A stretch of 9,418 nt of DNA, taken from the NCBI GenBank assembly GCA_016936695.1, contig JAFGXK010000233.1, positions 1 to 9,418 on the forward strand, in the 5' to 3' direction. The translations under genes were made by a program, and so were the position numbers. Positions 1-7,041 of the stretch are shown piece by piece; position 1 is the first letter of the stretch, and each line of letters begins with the position of its first letter. The DNA is from Bacteroidales bacterium. GTDB taxonomy: Bacteria; Bacteroidota; Bacteroidia; Bacteroidales; VadinHA17. The notes beneath the pieces were generated by a model. It had not been told where the DNA came from and ran no database searches. It saw only the letters and a list, made by a program, of their open reading frames with translations.

Positions 1-879
1 AAGGTCATTGTTGAATTTCCCAATCGCGAAAGAGCTCAAAGGTTTCTGGACTATATCGATGTGGCGTTCAGTGAGGAAGGAGACATGTTCAAAGCCCGCA
101 CCGTAATTGACGAAAAATTCAACTTTTCGGGATGGGGAGGCGGATCCAGGCGTTTCAGCATAGATTACACAGTTAATATGCCTTCACGGATCAACTTCAA
201 CCTGGTTAACAGATATGGAAATTCTGAGATTGAGAAAGTTGACGGGCTGGTAAAGATTGACATCAAATACGGGAACCTGCTGGTAGAAAGACTCACCCGC
301 GGAAATGAGAAACCTGTCAGCACAATAAGCATAGCCTACGGAAAAGCTGAAATCGGATCGGCCGGTTGGATCGATCTTGTTGCACGTTATGTCGGAGACC
401 TGACCATAGATGAGTGCCAGGCCCTGCTTCTCGACAGCAAGTACTCTAAGATCACCATTAACAAGACAAGTTCGGTTGTTGCCCAATGCAAATACGATAA
501 ACTAACTATCGACAATATCAACAATCTTGTGCTCGATGCAGGTTACACCGACATCAATATTGGCAAACTGTCGAAAAAACTCAAATTTGACGGTGGCTAC
601 GGATCAATTGCCGTTGAAAACATCCCGGCAGGATTTGAATCAATCGAGACCGATTCGCGGTATATCGGTGTCAGACTGGGTATTGAAAGCGGTGCAAATT
701 ATGAACTTGATGCCAGAACCTCCTATGGCGAACTGAGGTTTGATGAGGATAATTTCAGTCATCAGCGCAGGATAGTACAGAATAATTCCAGTGAAATTTC
801 CGGAATTGTAGGCAGCGAAAGCTCTCCGCTCGCAAAAGTATACGTCCGGTCAAGCTATGGTTCAGTAAAGCTGTATTGA
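1..879 (+). CDS. Tyr-ladder beta-solenoid protein, DUF4097/putative adhesin-like (5' partial)
   Basis: The reading frame is open from base 1 to the TGA at 877-879, so the N-terminus, including any signal peptide, lies outside the window. A GTG at 61 could be read as a start, but the 20 codons before it are open and protein-like, so I treat it as internal. The visible 292 residues begin with a short charged region and a segment containing FSIDYTVNMP. They then become a run of short beta-strand repeats, each with a tyrosine followed by a small or polar residue (YG, YV, YS, YD, YT). From the GTG at 61, these tyrosines fall at residues 52, 70, 93, 110, 128, 145, 162, 180, 201 and 222, roughly one per 17-23 residues. 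This is the pattern of a beta-solenoid with stacked aromatics, as in DUF4097-type putative adhesins of Bacteroidota. Surface or periplasmic location is inferred. No catalytic motif is visible and the function is unknown. Confidence 0.8.
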   Translation, partial: KVIVEFPNRERAQRFLDYIDVAFSEEGDMFKARTVIDEKFNFSGWGGGSRRFSIDYTVNMPSRINFNLVNRYGNSEIEKVDGLVKIDIKYGNLLVERLTRGNEKPVSTISIAYGKAEIGSAGWIDLVARYVGDLTIDECQALLLDSKYSKITINKTSSVVAQCKYDKLTIDNINNLVLDAGYTDINIGKLSKKLKFDGGYGSIAVENIPAGFESIETDSRYIGVRLGIESGANYELDARTSYGELRFDEDNFSHQRRIVQNNSSEISGIVGSESSPLAKVYVRSSYGSVKLY

Positions 880-901
880 AAAGAATGGAAATTATGGACA
901 G

Positions 902-936
902 AAAAAAGGGACCTGTTCGGAGGTTCCTTTTTTTTT
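902..936. terminator. Bidirectional intrinsic terminator between convergent genes
   Basis: AAAGGGACCT (905-914) pairs with AGGTTCCTTT (921-930) through ten pairs including one G-U, closing a 6-nt loop (GTTCGG). On the plus strand the stem runs into a T-tract ending at 936. On the minus strand the A-run at 902-907 becomes a T6 tract after the same stem. It lies 23 bp after the beta-solenoid gene and about 64 bp after the mutS2 stop, so it can serve both. Confidence 0.8.
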
Positions 937-942
937 CCTCTG

Positions 943-970
943 CCGCATACCGCATACCGCCTGCCGCACA
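943..970. repeat. 7-bp imperfect tandem repeat, four units
   Basis: Four consecutive 7-mers are seen: ccgcata, ccgcata, ccgcctg, ccgcaca. All share CCGC followed by a variable triplet. The block sits just beyond the terminator in the convergent intergenic region and is not coding. Its role is unknown; it may be a simple slippage product or one copy of a dispersed intergenic repeat. Confidence 0.6.
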
Positions 971-977
971 CCCTTAC

Positions 978-998
978 TGTTATAACAATGTTATAACG
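978..998. repeat. Tandem GTTATAAC palindromes
   Basis: TGTTATAACA (978-987) is a perfect 10-bp palindrome. An 8-bp palindrome, GTTATAAC, recurs at 990-997, so the copies are 11 bp apart, about one helical turn. They end two bases before the mutS2 stop codon. A pair of dyads one turn apart could bind a protein, but the position downstream of two converging genes is unusual for an operator. Confidence 0.5.
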
Positions 999-999
999 T

Positions 1000-3474
1000 C
1001 TAAAAATCCATCTCCACAACTGTAATTCCCGATCCTCCCATTTCAACATGTTCATCGCGGAATGATTTCACAACATTCATGGTCGACAGGTATTCCCTCA
1101 CAAGCTGGCGCAGGATGCCGTTACCTTTTCCGTGGAGGATTCTGAGGTTCCTGTGCTGGATCATCGTGGCGGTGTCGAGGAAATCCCTTACCCGGTTCAG
1201 TGCTTCCTCCCCCCTTACACCACGGATGTCTATTTCGGGCTTGAAGTCAAGCTTCCTGTACCGCATGACCGGATCAGTTCCGGTAACTGATCGCTCTGTC
1301 CGGATACTCTTTCTGAATTCAGCCTTGCTAATTCTTTCAAGCTTATCGAGAGGTACGAGTATCTTCATGGTTCCTGTCTCGATCCGGGCCATCCCCTCCT
1401 CTATTCTGATGATCTCTCCGCAGGCCATGGTATCGGTCATTTTAACAGCATCGCCTTCTTTGAGGGGAACATCATTGCCGGCCTGTTCCTTCCTTACCGG
1501 TTCTTCTTCTCCCGATCTAAACTTTTTCGCTTTTCCTGCGAGCTGCACCATCTTATTCTCTGAAGGGATGAGCGGAGGCGTTGTTTCCTTTCCCAGTTCG
1601 TCCCTGAACTCCTCAAGTTTCTGTCGTGCCTCCCTGGTTTTCCCCTTTTCGGCCTGAGATTCGCGGATCTGGCGGATTGTATTTTCTATCATTCTGTTGG
1701 TTTCGCCCAGTAATGATCCGGCCTCAGTCCTGGCCTTTGAAATAATCTCTTTCCTCAGGTTTTTTGCACCTGCCATTTCTTCTTCATACTGGGCAATCAG
1801 TTCAGTGAGCCGCTTTTCGTGCTGGCGTATGTCCTGCCTCTTGTTTTCCCAGTATCTTTTGTCGCGCGCGATATCTTTCAGGTTCCTGTCAAAATCAACA
1901 TTCTTCACCCCCGCCTTTTCCGAAGCTTTTTTAAGGATCTCCTCCGGGAGTCCTATCTTCCTTGCAATTTCAAAAGCGAAAGAACTGCCGGGTTTACCGA
2001 TGCTCAGCTGAAAAAGGGGTTGCATCAGGTGATGATCGAATAGCATTGCGGCGTTTTCAATCCCCTCAGTAAGGCTGGCAAAGTGCTTCAGGTTTGTATA
2101 GTGAGTTGTTATAACCCCGTAGGCACCCGAATCGTTGAATTTGCCAAGGATGGCCTCGGCTATTGAACCTCCGATGACAGGTTCGGTTCCTGTTCCGAAT
2201 TCATCGATAAGGATAAGTGATTTTCCCGAAGCATTCTTAACAAAATGCTTCATGCTTATCAGGTGGGAGCTGTAAGTGCTGAGGTCGTTTTCAATGCTCT
2301 GTTCATCGCCGATATCGATGAATATGTCATTGAAGATTCCCGATTCAGATCCCTCATCAACGGGTATGGTCAGACAGCACTGAATCATGTACTGAAGTAA
2401 CCCGACAGTCTTCAGGCAGACTGATTTTCCTCCGGCATTAGGGCCGGAAATGAGGATAATCCTGTTTTTATCATCGAGTATGATATTCAAGGGAACCACT
2501 TTCCTTCCTGTGAGCTTACTGAAGGCAATATTCAGAAGCGGATGAATGGCATTCCTCCACGAGATGGCGGGACCATGCGATATAACCGGCATTATTGAAC
2601 CGAGACGGTTCCCCAGAAGGGCCTTTGCCCTTATGAGGTCAATTTCGCCCAGGAAATCATTTGCCTGGATAAGATCGTCGATATAGGGTCTTATATCATC
2701 GGCAAAAGCGGTGAGAATCCTGACTATCTCCCTTCTCTCCTCGTAACCCAGTTCAATTATCTCATTATTTATTTCTACGATTTCGGCAGGCTCAATAAAC
2801 ACTGTCTTTCCCGATGCTGACTGATCGTGGATCAAACCCCTTATCTTCCTCTTGTCGTAAGTATTGACCGGTATCACACCCCTGCCATTGCGGACGGATG
2901 CAGCGGTATCAGCATCGACAATACCCTCGGACTGCGCCTGCTTCAGTATTGAAGAGAGCCGGCGGGAAGCCTGAAGGCCTTTCTGAATGATATCATTCCT
3001 GATCTCTTTTAGCCGGGGTGAAGCATTGTCGCGTATTCTTCCCTCCTTATCTATTATCTTATCTGCTGCATCAAGTACATACGGATAGAATTTTGCCTTG
3101 TTGCAGATGGCTTTAAGTGAAGGATAGTCCCTTTCTTCCTTCTTTTTGAAAAAGGCGATCACCTCCTTAACTGTTCCTACCGATCTTTTAAGATCGAAGA
3201 CTTCAAAGACCTCAGGGAATGAGCCCTGAATTCTTATTTTGTTGAGCGAAACCGAGATGTTATAGTAATTTTCCGAAGGGAAATAGTCCTCAAACCTGAG
3301 TATCTTCTGGAATTCCGAGGTGGCCGACAGGTTAAAGCCAATAATATCGTGATCTGTTTCAAACTTTATCAGTTCAGCAAGCTCCCTGCCCATTTCACTT
3401 AGGCAGTATTCGGAGACAAGTTGCCTGATCCTGTCAAAACCGATCTTATTTTCAAAGTTTTCGGGGTAAATCAT
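1000..3474 (-). CDS. mutS2: Endonuclease MutS2 (MutS-type ATPase with Smr domain)
   Basis: This 824-residue protein is within the usual MutS2 length. It lacks the N-terminal mismatch-recognition domain of MutS. Residues 1-300 match the MutS2 core and clamp region. The ATPase follows with Walker A GPNAGGKS (344-351), the STYSSHL segment (399-405), Walker B LILIDEFGTGTEP (420-432) and the THY motif (457-459). A long charged coiled-coil-like stretch covers about 505-645. A KOW-like segment lies near 670-715, and a C-terminal Smr domain (about 747-824) carries DIRG and HGKGNG (781-786). No motif is missing. MutS2 proteins are known to limit homologous recombination, and in Bacillus to act on collided ribosomes through the KOW and Smr parts; which role applies here cannot be read from sequence. 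The ATG at 3474 gives the expected MutS2 N-terminus. The gene is convergent with the beta-solenoid gene and divergent from the peptidase gene. Confidence 0.96.
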   Translation of the reverse strand: MIYPENFENKIGFDRIRQLVSEYCLSEMGRELAELIKFETDHDIIGFNLSATSEFQKILRFEDYFPSENYYNISVSLNKIRIQGSFPEVFEVFDLKRSVGTVKEVIAFFKKKEERDYPSLKAICNKAKFYPYVLDAADKIIDKEGRIRDNASPRLKEIRNDIIQKGLQASRRLSSILKQAQSEGIVDADTAASVRNGRGVIPVNTYDKRKIRGLIHDQSASGKTVFIEPAEIVEINNEIIELGYEERREIVRILTAFADDIRPYIDDLIQANDFLGEIDLIRAKALLGNRLGSIMPVISHGPAISWRNAIHPLLNIAFSKLTGRKVVPLNIILDDKNRIILISGPNAGGKSVCLKTVGLLQYMIQCCLTIPVDEGSESGIFNDIFIDIGDEQSIENDLSTYSSHLISMKHFVKNASGKSLILIDEFGTGTEPVIGGSIAEAILGKFNDSGAYGVITTHYTNLKHFASLTEGIENAAMLFDHHLMQPLFQLSIGKPGSSFAFEIARKIGLPEEILKKASEKAGVKNVDFDRNLKDIARDKRYWENKRQDIRQHEKRLTELIAQYEEEMAGAKNLRKEIISKARTEAGSLLGETNRMIENTIRQIRESQAEKGKTREARQKLEEFRDELGKETTPPLIPSENKMVQLAGKAKKFRSGEEEPVRKEQAGNDVPLKEGDAVKMTDTMACGEIIRIEEGMARIETGTMKILVPLDKLERISKAEFRKSIRTERSVTGTDPVMRYRKLDFKPEIDIRGVRGEEALNRVRDFLDTATMIQHRNLRILHGKGNGILRQLVREYLSTMNVVKSFRDEHVEMGGSGITVVEMDF

Positions 3475-3503
3475 CTCAAATTATAAAGTCAAACACCGGA
3501 GGT

Positions 3504-3535
3504 CAAAATTAAGAAAAATAACGGGGTTCATGAAA
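3504..3535 (-). promoter_or_regulatory. Probable mutS2 promoter (Bacteroidota -33/-7 type)
   Basis: Read on the minus strand, TAATTTTG (complement of 3504-3511) matches the Bacteroidota -7 consensus TAnnTTTG exactly. About 20 nt upstream is TTTC, a 3-of-4 match to the -33 TTTG. The element ends 29 nt before the mutS2 ATG, giving a short leader. A TATAAT-like hexamer at 3480-3485 lies too close to the ATG to be the main promoter. Confidence 0.5.
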
Positions 3536-3536
3536 A

Positions 3537-3571
3537 CAGGCTTGTTCTCCCCAGGAAAAAACGCAAGCCTG
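3537..3571. repeat. 8-bp inverted repeat in the divergent intergenic region
   Basis: CAGGCTTG (3537-3544) is the exact reverse complement of CAAGCCTG (3564-3571), with 19 nt between. It lies immediately upstream of the proposed mutS2 -33 element. No T-tract follows on either strand, so it is not a typical terminator. It could be a protein-binding dyad or chance. Confidence 0.4.
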
Positions 3572-3591
3572 ATGCCCGGACGGATATGGTC

Positions 3592-3610
3592 TAACGTTAA
3601 CTATTGTTAA
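3592..3610. repeat. TTAAC/GTTAA dyads upstream of the peptidase gene
   Basis: The stretch holds overlapping short palindromes: TAACGTTA (3592-3599), GTTAAC (3596-3601), and TTAAC (3597-3601) facing GTTAA (3606-3610) over 4 nt. They lie about 40-55 bp upstream of the -7 element proposed for the peptidase gene, a place where an operator could sit. There is no direct evidence of binding. Confidence 0.3.
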
Positions 3611-3647
3611 AATGTGCCTCATACCGGCACTCTGTTTTTCTTTTTTC

Positions 3648-3655
3648 TACATTTG
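3648..3655 (+). promoter_or_regulatory. Probable -7 promoter element of the peptidase-oxidoreductase unit
   Basis: TACATTTG matches the Bacteroidota -7 consensus TAnnTTTG exactly and ends 29 nt before the preferred ATG at 3685. No TTTG is present at the usual -33 distance, where the sequence is around CCGGC. The promoter may therefore be weak or need an activator. Confidence 0.5.
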
Positions 3656-3684
3656 AGTTCACTAATAACCCTAACAACAACCAA

Positions 3685-5262
3685 ATGCAAATCAAAAGAC
3701 TTATCATCGGGGCATGGCTTCTTATGTTATTGCCAGTATCTATCTTGTCACAGACCGAAAAAGTCGATCTGACAATGATTTACAAGATCAAGCAGGAAGG
3801 AACCAGGAATTCTGCAATTGAAGACCTGGCTTTTGGTCTAACCGATCTTACCGGACCCAGGCTGACCGGATCGGGCGGCGGAGCCAGGGGAAATGAATGG
3901 ACGAAAATGAAGATGGAGGAATTAGGTTTTCAGAATGTAAGGATAGAGGAAGCAGGGAATTTCAGCCGGGGAGGATGGGACAATCTTAAGACATATGCAG
4001 CAATGACTTCACCCTACTATGCGAATTTTGCCTGTAACCCGGTTGCGTGGACAGGGAGCACCCCGGGATTGGTGAAGTCGGAGGTTATTCTGCTTGATGC
4101 AAGGAGCGAAACAGATCTTGAAAAATACAAGGGCAAGATCGGAGGAAAGATAGTGCTGATGCCTTCAACCTCAGAGTACCAGGTAAGCTATGAACCGCTT
4201 GCAAGCAGGTATACTGAGGAGGAACTGGAGAAGCTTGCCATGGCGGATTCACGCCAGGGGCGAAGGGTGATCACGGGTGACTATGCTCAGTACATGGCCC
4301 AGAGGGCACTCAGGACCAAATTGATGGAGCTCATAAAGGCCGAAGGAGCTGCCGTGATACTCACCAGCTCGGGAACGTTTAATGTACCCCGCTCAAACGG
4401 AGCCAGTTATAAGGCAGGCGATCCGGAACCGGTGGCTGAACTGAACCTGCCGGTCGAAGCTCACGGAAGGATGGAAAGACTGATCAGGAAGAATGTTGCA
4501 GTTGAAATGGAAGTGGAGATTAACAACAGGTTTTTTGACAGTCCGAAGGTTTACAACGTAATCGGAGAGATTCCCGGAACCGACAAGCTGTTAAAAAATG
4601 AGGTGGTGCTTATCGGGGCCCATTTAGACTCGTGGCATGGAGGAACTGGTGCTGCCGACAATGCGTCGGGATGCATTGTGATGATGGAAGCACTAAGGAT
4701 ACTTAAGAATCTCGGAGTTTCACCCAGAAGGACCATCAGGGTTGCTCTCTGGGGCGGTGAAGAACAGGGGCTGTTCGGATCGCGCGGATATGCTGATAAA
4801 TATCTTGCCGACATGCAGACAAGGGTTCATAAGCCTGATTATGATAAGTTTGCCGCCTATTTCAACATGGACAACGGAAGCGGAAAATACCGGGGTATTT
4901 ACCTCCAGGGCAATGATATGGCCAGACCAATCTTTGAAGAATGGTTCAAACCGTTTGAGGACATGGGAGCCGCCACGATTACAATAAGAAATACCGGAGG
5001 AACTGATCATCAGACATTTGACGGATTAGGTCTTCCGGCATTTCAGTTTATTCAGGACGAAATCGAATATGGCCGCGGCTACCACACGGTAATGGATACC
5101 TGGGAAAGGCTTTCACTGGAAGATCTGCGTCATAATGCTATAATAACGGCATCCTTTGCATACAATGCCGCAATGAGGGATACACGTCTGCCATTGAAAC
5201 CAGCAGTGGAAATAAGCGCCGTGCCGGCAAACAGAATGATTCCAGCCCCTTCAATGAATTAA
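3685..5262 (+). CDS. Secreted M28-family zinc metallopeptidase with PA-like insert
   Basis: The frame extends back to a TTG at 3604, but the ATG at 3685 gives a clean Sec signal peptide (MQIKRLII, a hydrophobic core, then SILSQ) and sits in A-rich sequence, so I start there: 525 residues. Residues about 100-275 form a PA-like region, followed by an M28 catalytic domain resembling plasma glutamate carboxypeptidase (CPQ). By analogy with CPQ, the metal ligands are H313 (in HLDSW), D325 (in DNASG), E360 (in GGEEQG), D396 (in NMDNG) and H467 (in YHTVMD), with E359 as the general base. All are present, so an active di-zinc amino- or carboxypeptidase acting on small peptides outside the cytoplasm is likely. 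No membrane anchor or C-terminal sorting domain is seen, which suggests a periplasmic or released enzyme. The oxidoreductase gene follows after 12 bp, so the two are probably co-transcribed. The substrate is unknown. Confidence 0.92.
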   Translation: MQIKRLIIGAWLLMLLPVSILSQTEKVDLTMIYKIKQEGTRNSAIEDLAFGLTDLTGPRLTGSGGGARGNEWTKMKMEELGFQNVRIEEAGNFSRGGWDNLKTYAAMTSPYYANFACNPVAWTGSTPGLVKSEVILLDARSETDLEKYKGKIGGKIVLMPSTSEYQVSYEPLASRYTEEELEKLAMADSRQGRRVITGDYAQYMAQRALRTKLMELIKAEGAAVILTSSGTFNVPRSNGASYKAGDPEPVAELNLPVEAHGRMERLIRKNVAVEMEVEINNRFFDSPKVYNVIGEIPGTDKLLKNEVVLIGAHLDSWHGGTGAADNASGCIVMMEALRILKNLGVSPRRTIRVALWGGEEQGLFGSRGYADKYLADMQTRVHKPDYDKFAAYFNMDNGSGKYRGIYLQGNDMARPIFEEWFKPFEDMGAATITIRNTGGTDHQTFDGLGLPAFQFIQDEIEYGRGYHTVMDTWERLSLEDLRHNAIITASFAYNAAMRDTRLPLKPAVEISAVPANRMIPAPSMN

Positions 5263-5274
5263 CACAATCGAGCT

Positions 5275-7041
5275 ATGAAGTTCTTGATTCCTCCCATAAT
5301 TTTTCTGCTTGCCGTAACCGCTTCATGCGGAGATAAACACAACGAACTGCTGGTTGAAGCCGAGTCGTTCAGGGAAAAGGGAGGCTGGCTTGTCGATCCG
5401 CAGTTTACTGAGCAGATGGGATCACCCTATCTTCTTGCTCACGGACTGGGAAATCCGGTGGAGGATGCGTCCACCAGCATTACCATTCCGGCAACGGGAA
5501 AATACCATATCTGGGTGAGGACAAAGAACTGGGCTGCAGGAGACTGGGAGGCCCCGGGGAGATTTAAACTTGCCGTCAATGGCAATGAGATTGAAAGCAT
5601 TCTTGGAACAGGCGATGAAACATGGTACTGGCAGTATGCCGGAAAAATCCCGATCAAGGGTCCTGCGGTAAAGATTGAACTGAAGGACCTTACTGGATTT
5701 GAGGGCAGATGTGATGCAATTTACCTTAGCACTAAAAAAACGGAGCCTCCGGCAGGCAAGGATGAACTGTCATCATGGAGAAAAAAGCTTCACGGAGAAG
5801 CCGAAATTCCTGAAAAATCAGCTGAGTTTGATCTAGTCATTGCAGGCGGAGGAATTGCCGGTTGTGCGGCGGCAATTGCAGCCGCGGAACAGGGACTGCA
5901 GGTTGCAATCGTTCACGACAGGCCGGTTCTGGGGGGTAATGCGAGCAGCGAGATAAGAGTACATACCGAGGGAATAACCTGGAAATCGGACAGGATAATC
6001 AGCATGCTGAACACTGTCTGGTGGCCCAACGGATCACCTGAAGCTGCAAAAGACGACACGAAGAGGCATACAAACATGGCCAGATACGACAACATTAAGA
6101 TTTTCCTTAACTGGCGTGCATACACAGCGAACACCACCGACGGAATTATCACCTCAATCGATGCAAGGCAGACCGCCACGGGAGAGAGGATGCGCTTCTC
6201 TGCCCCGCTTTTCTCCGATTGCACAGGCGATGGCTGGATTGGTTACTGGGCAGGCGCCGGATACATGTACGGAAGGGAGGATTCGGCAACCTATAACGAA
6301 AACTGGGCAGAACACGGTGAACTATGGAGCCCCGCCGAAGCTGACAACAAGGTTATGGGATCATCAGTACTCTGGAGGACCTATGATGCAGGAATTCCGG
6401 TGTCCTTCCCGGATGTTCCCTGGGCAATGGATGTTGCAGGTGATTACTCAGCCACAACAGGCACGTGGAAATGGGAGTTCTCGCGGAATGATCTTCATCA
6501 GATAGAAGATGCCGAATATATTCGCGACCACATGCTTAAGGCTATTTACGGATCGTTCAGCAATGCGAAGAAGAAAGCTGAAAACGTAAATCTGGGACTG
6601 GAATGGGTTGGATACCTCGTCGGTAAAAGAGAATCGAGACGGCTAAAGGGCGATTACATATATACTTTCAACGATGAAAAGAACATGACCGAATTCCCTG
6701 ATGCAGTGGCTATGGAAACACGAACCGTCGATGTCCACTATCAGCAGATCGAAGCTGACAGCACTAAACCGGATTTTCTTTCGGAAGCCCTTTATTATAA
6801 GGTGGATCACTATTTTATACCGTACAGGTCGCTTTATTCAGAAAATATAGGCAACCTTTTCATGGCAGGAAGATGCTTCAGCTGTTCGCATGTGGGGCTT
6901 GGCGGGCCGAGGGTGATGCATACCACAGGCCAGATGGGAGTTGCGGTGGGTTATGCTGCTTCATTATGTAAAAAGTACAACACCAGTCCCCGGGGGATTT
7001 ATGAGAACCATATCGATGAGCTAAGGGAGCTTATTTATTAA
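5275..7041 (+). CDS. Predicted lipoprotein FAD-dependent oxidoreductase (PF12831-type) with N-terminal jelly-roll-like domain
   Basis: The 588-residue protein starts with a signal sequence ending in VTASC. Cys18 is the likely lipidated residue, though Thr at -3 makes the lipobox imperfect. Residues about 25-152 (AESF, GSPYLLAHG, YHIWVRTKNW) resemble the carbohydrate-binding-like beta-sandwich found in front of such enzymes in Bacteroidota. The flavin domain begins near 185 with a Rossmann dinucleotide motif, AGGGIAG (190-196), followed by LGGNASSE (219-226). CTGDGW lies at 316-321, and the family's C-terminal FAD-contact region, AGRCFSC then HVGLGGPRV, lies at 531-547. C534 and C537 form a CxxC. 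Relatives are often labelled FAD-dependent oxidoreductase or xanthan-lyase-related, but none of the motifs seen identifies a substrate; a sugar-containing one is a guess from the N-terminal domain. It follows the peptidase gene by 12 bp, and its 3' end overlaps the convergent tex gene by 11 bp. Confidence 0.88.
   Translation: MKFLIPPIIFLLAVTASCGDKHNELLVEAESFREKGGWLVDPQFTEQMGSPYLLAHGLGNPVEDASTSITIPATGKYHIWVRTKNWAAGDWEAPGRFKLAVNGNEIESILGTGDETWYWQYAGKIPIKGPAVKIELKDLTGFEGRCDAIYLSTKKTEPPAGKDELSSWRKKLHGEAEIPEKSAEFDLVIAGGGIAGCAAAIAAAEQGLQVAIVHDRPVLGGNASSEIRVHTEGITWKSDRIISMLNTVWWPNGSPEAAKDDTKRHTNMARYDNIKIFLNWRAYTANTTDGIITSIDARQTATGERMRFSAPLFSDCTGDGWIGYWAGAGYMYGREDSATYNENWAEHGELWSPAEADNKVMGSSVLWRTYDAGIPVSFPDVPWAMDVAGDYSATTGTWKWEFSRNDLHQIEDAEYIRDHMLKAIYGSFSNAKKKAENVNLGLEWVGYLVGKRESRRLKGDYIYTFNDEKNMTEFPDAVAMETRTVDVHYQQIEADSTKPDFLSEALYYKVDHYFIPYRSLYSENIGNLFMAGRCFSCSHVGLGGPRVMHTTGQMGVAVGYAASLCKKYNTSPRGIYENHIDELRELIY

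Noticed and set aside
1218..1233. DIRG instead of LDLRG in the MutS2 Smr domain as an unusual change
   Set aside because: Such conservative variation is ordinary in Smr domains, and the HGKG motif is intact.
1079..1657. 192-codon plus-strand open frame opposite mutS2
   Set aside because: It lies wholly antisense to strongly conserved KOW, Smr and coiled-coil coding sequence of mutS2. Its translation is Ser/Leu/Phe-rich low complexity, typical of a shadow frame.
2962..3474. Possible mismatch-repair MutS rather than MutS2
   Set aside because: The mismatch-recognition N-terminal domain is absent, and a C-terminal Smr domain is present, which identifies MutS2.
3480..3485. TATAAT hexamer on the minus strand upstream of mutS2
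   Set aside because: It is only 5 nt from the ATG, and Bacteroidota primary promoters use TAnnTTTG, which is present at a better position.
3604..3684. 27-residue N-terminal extension of the peptidase from a TTG start
   Set aside because: It would bury the signal peptide and include the proposed -7 element. The ATG at 3685 gives a normal signal sequence.
6116..6505. 129-codon plus-strand frame inside the oxidoreductase gene
   Set aside because: It is out of frame within a well-supported flavoenzyme, and its translation shows no recognisable domain.
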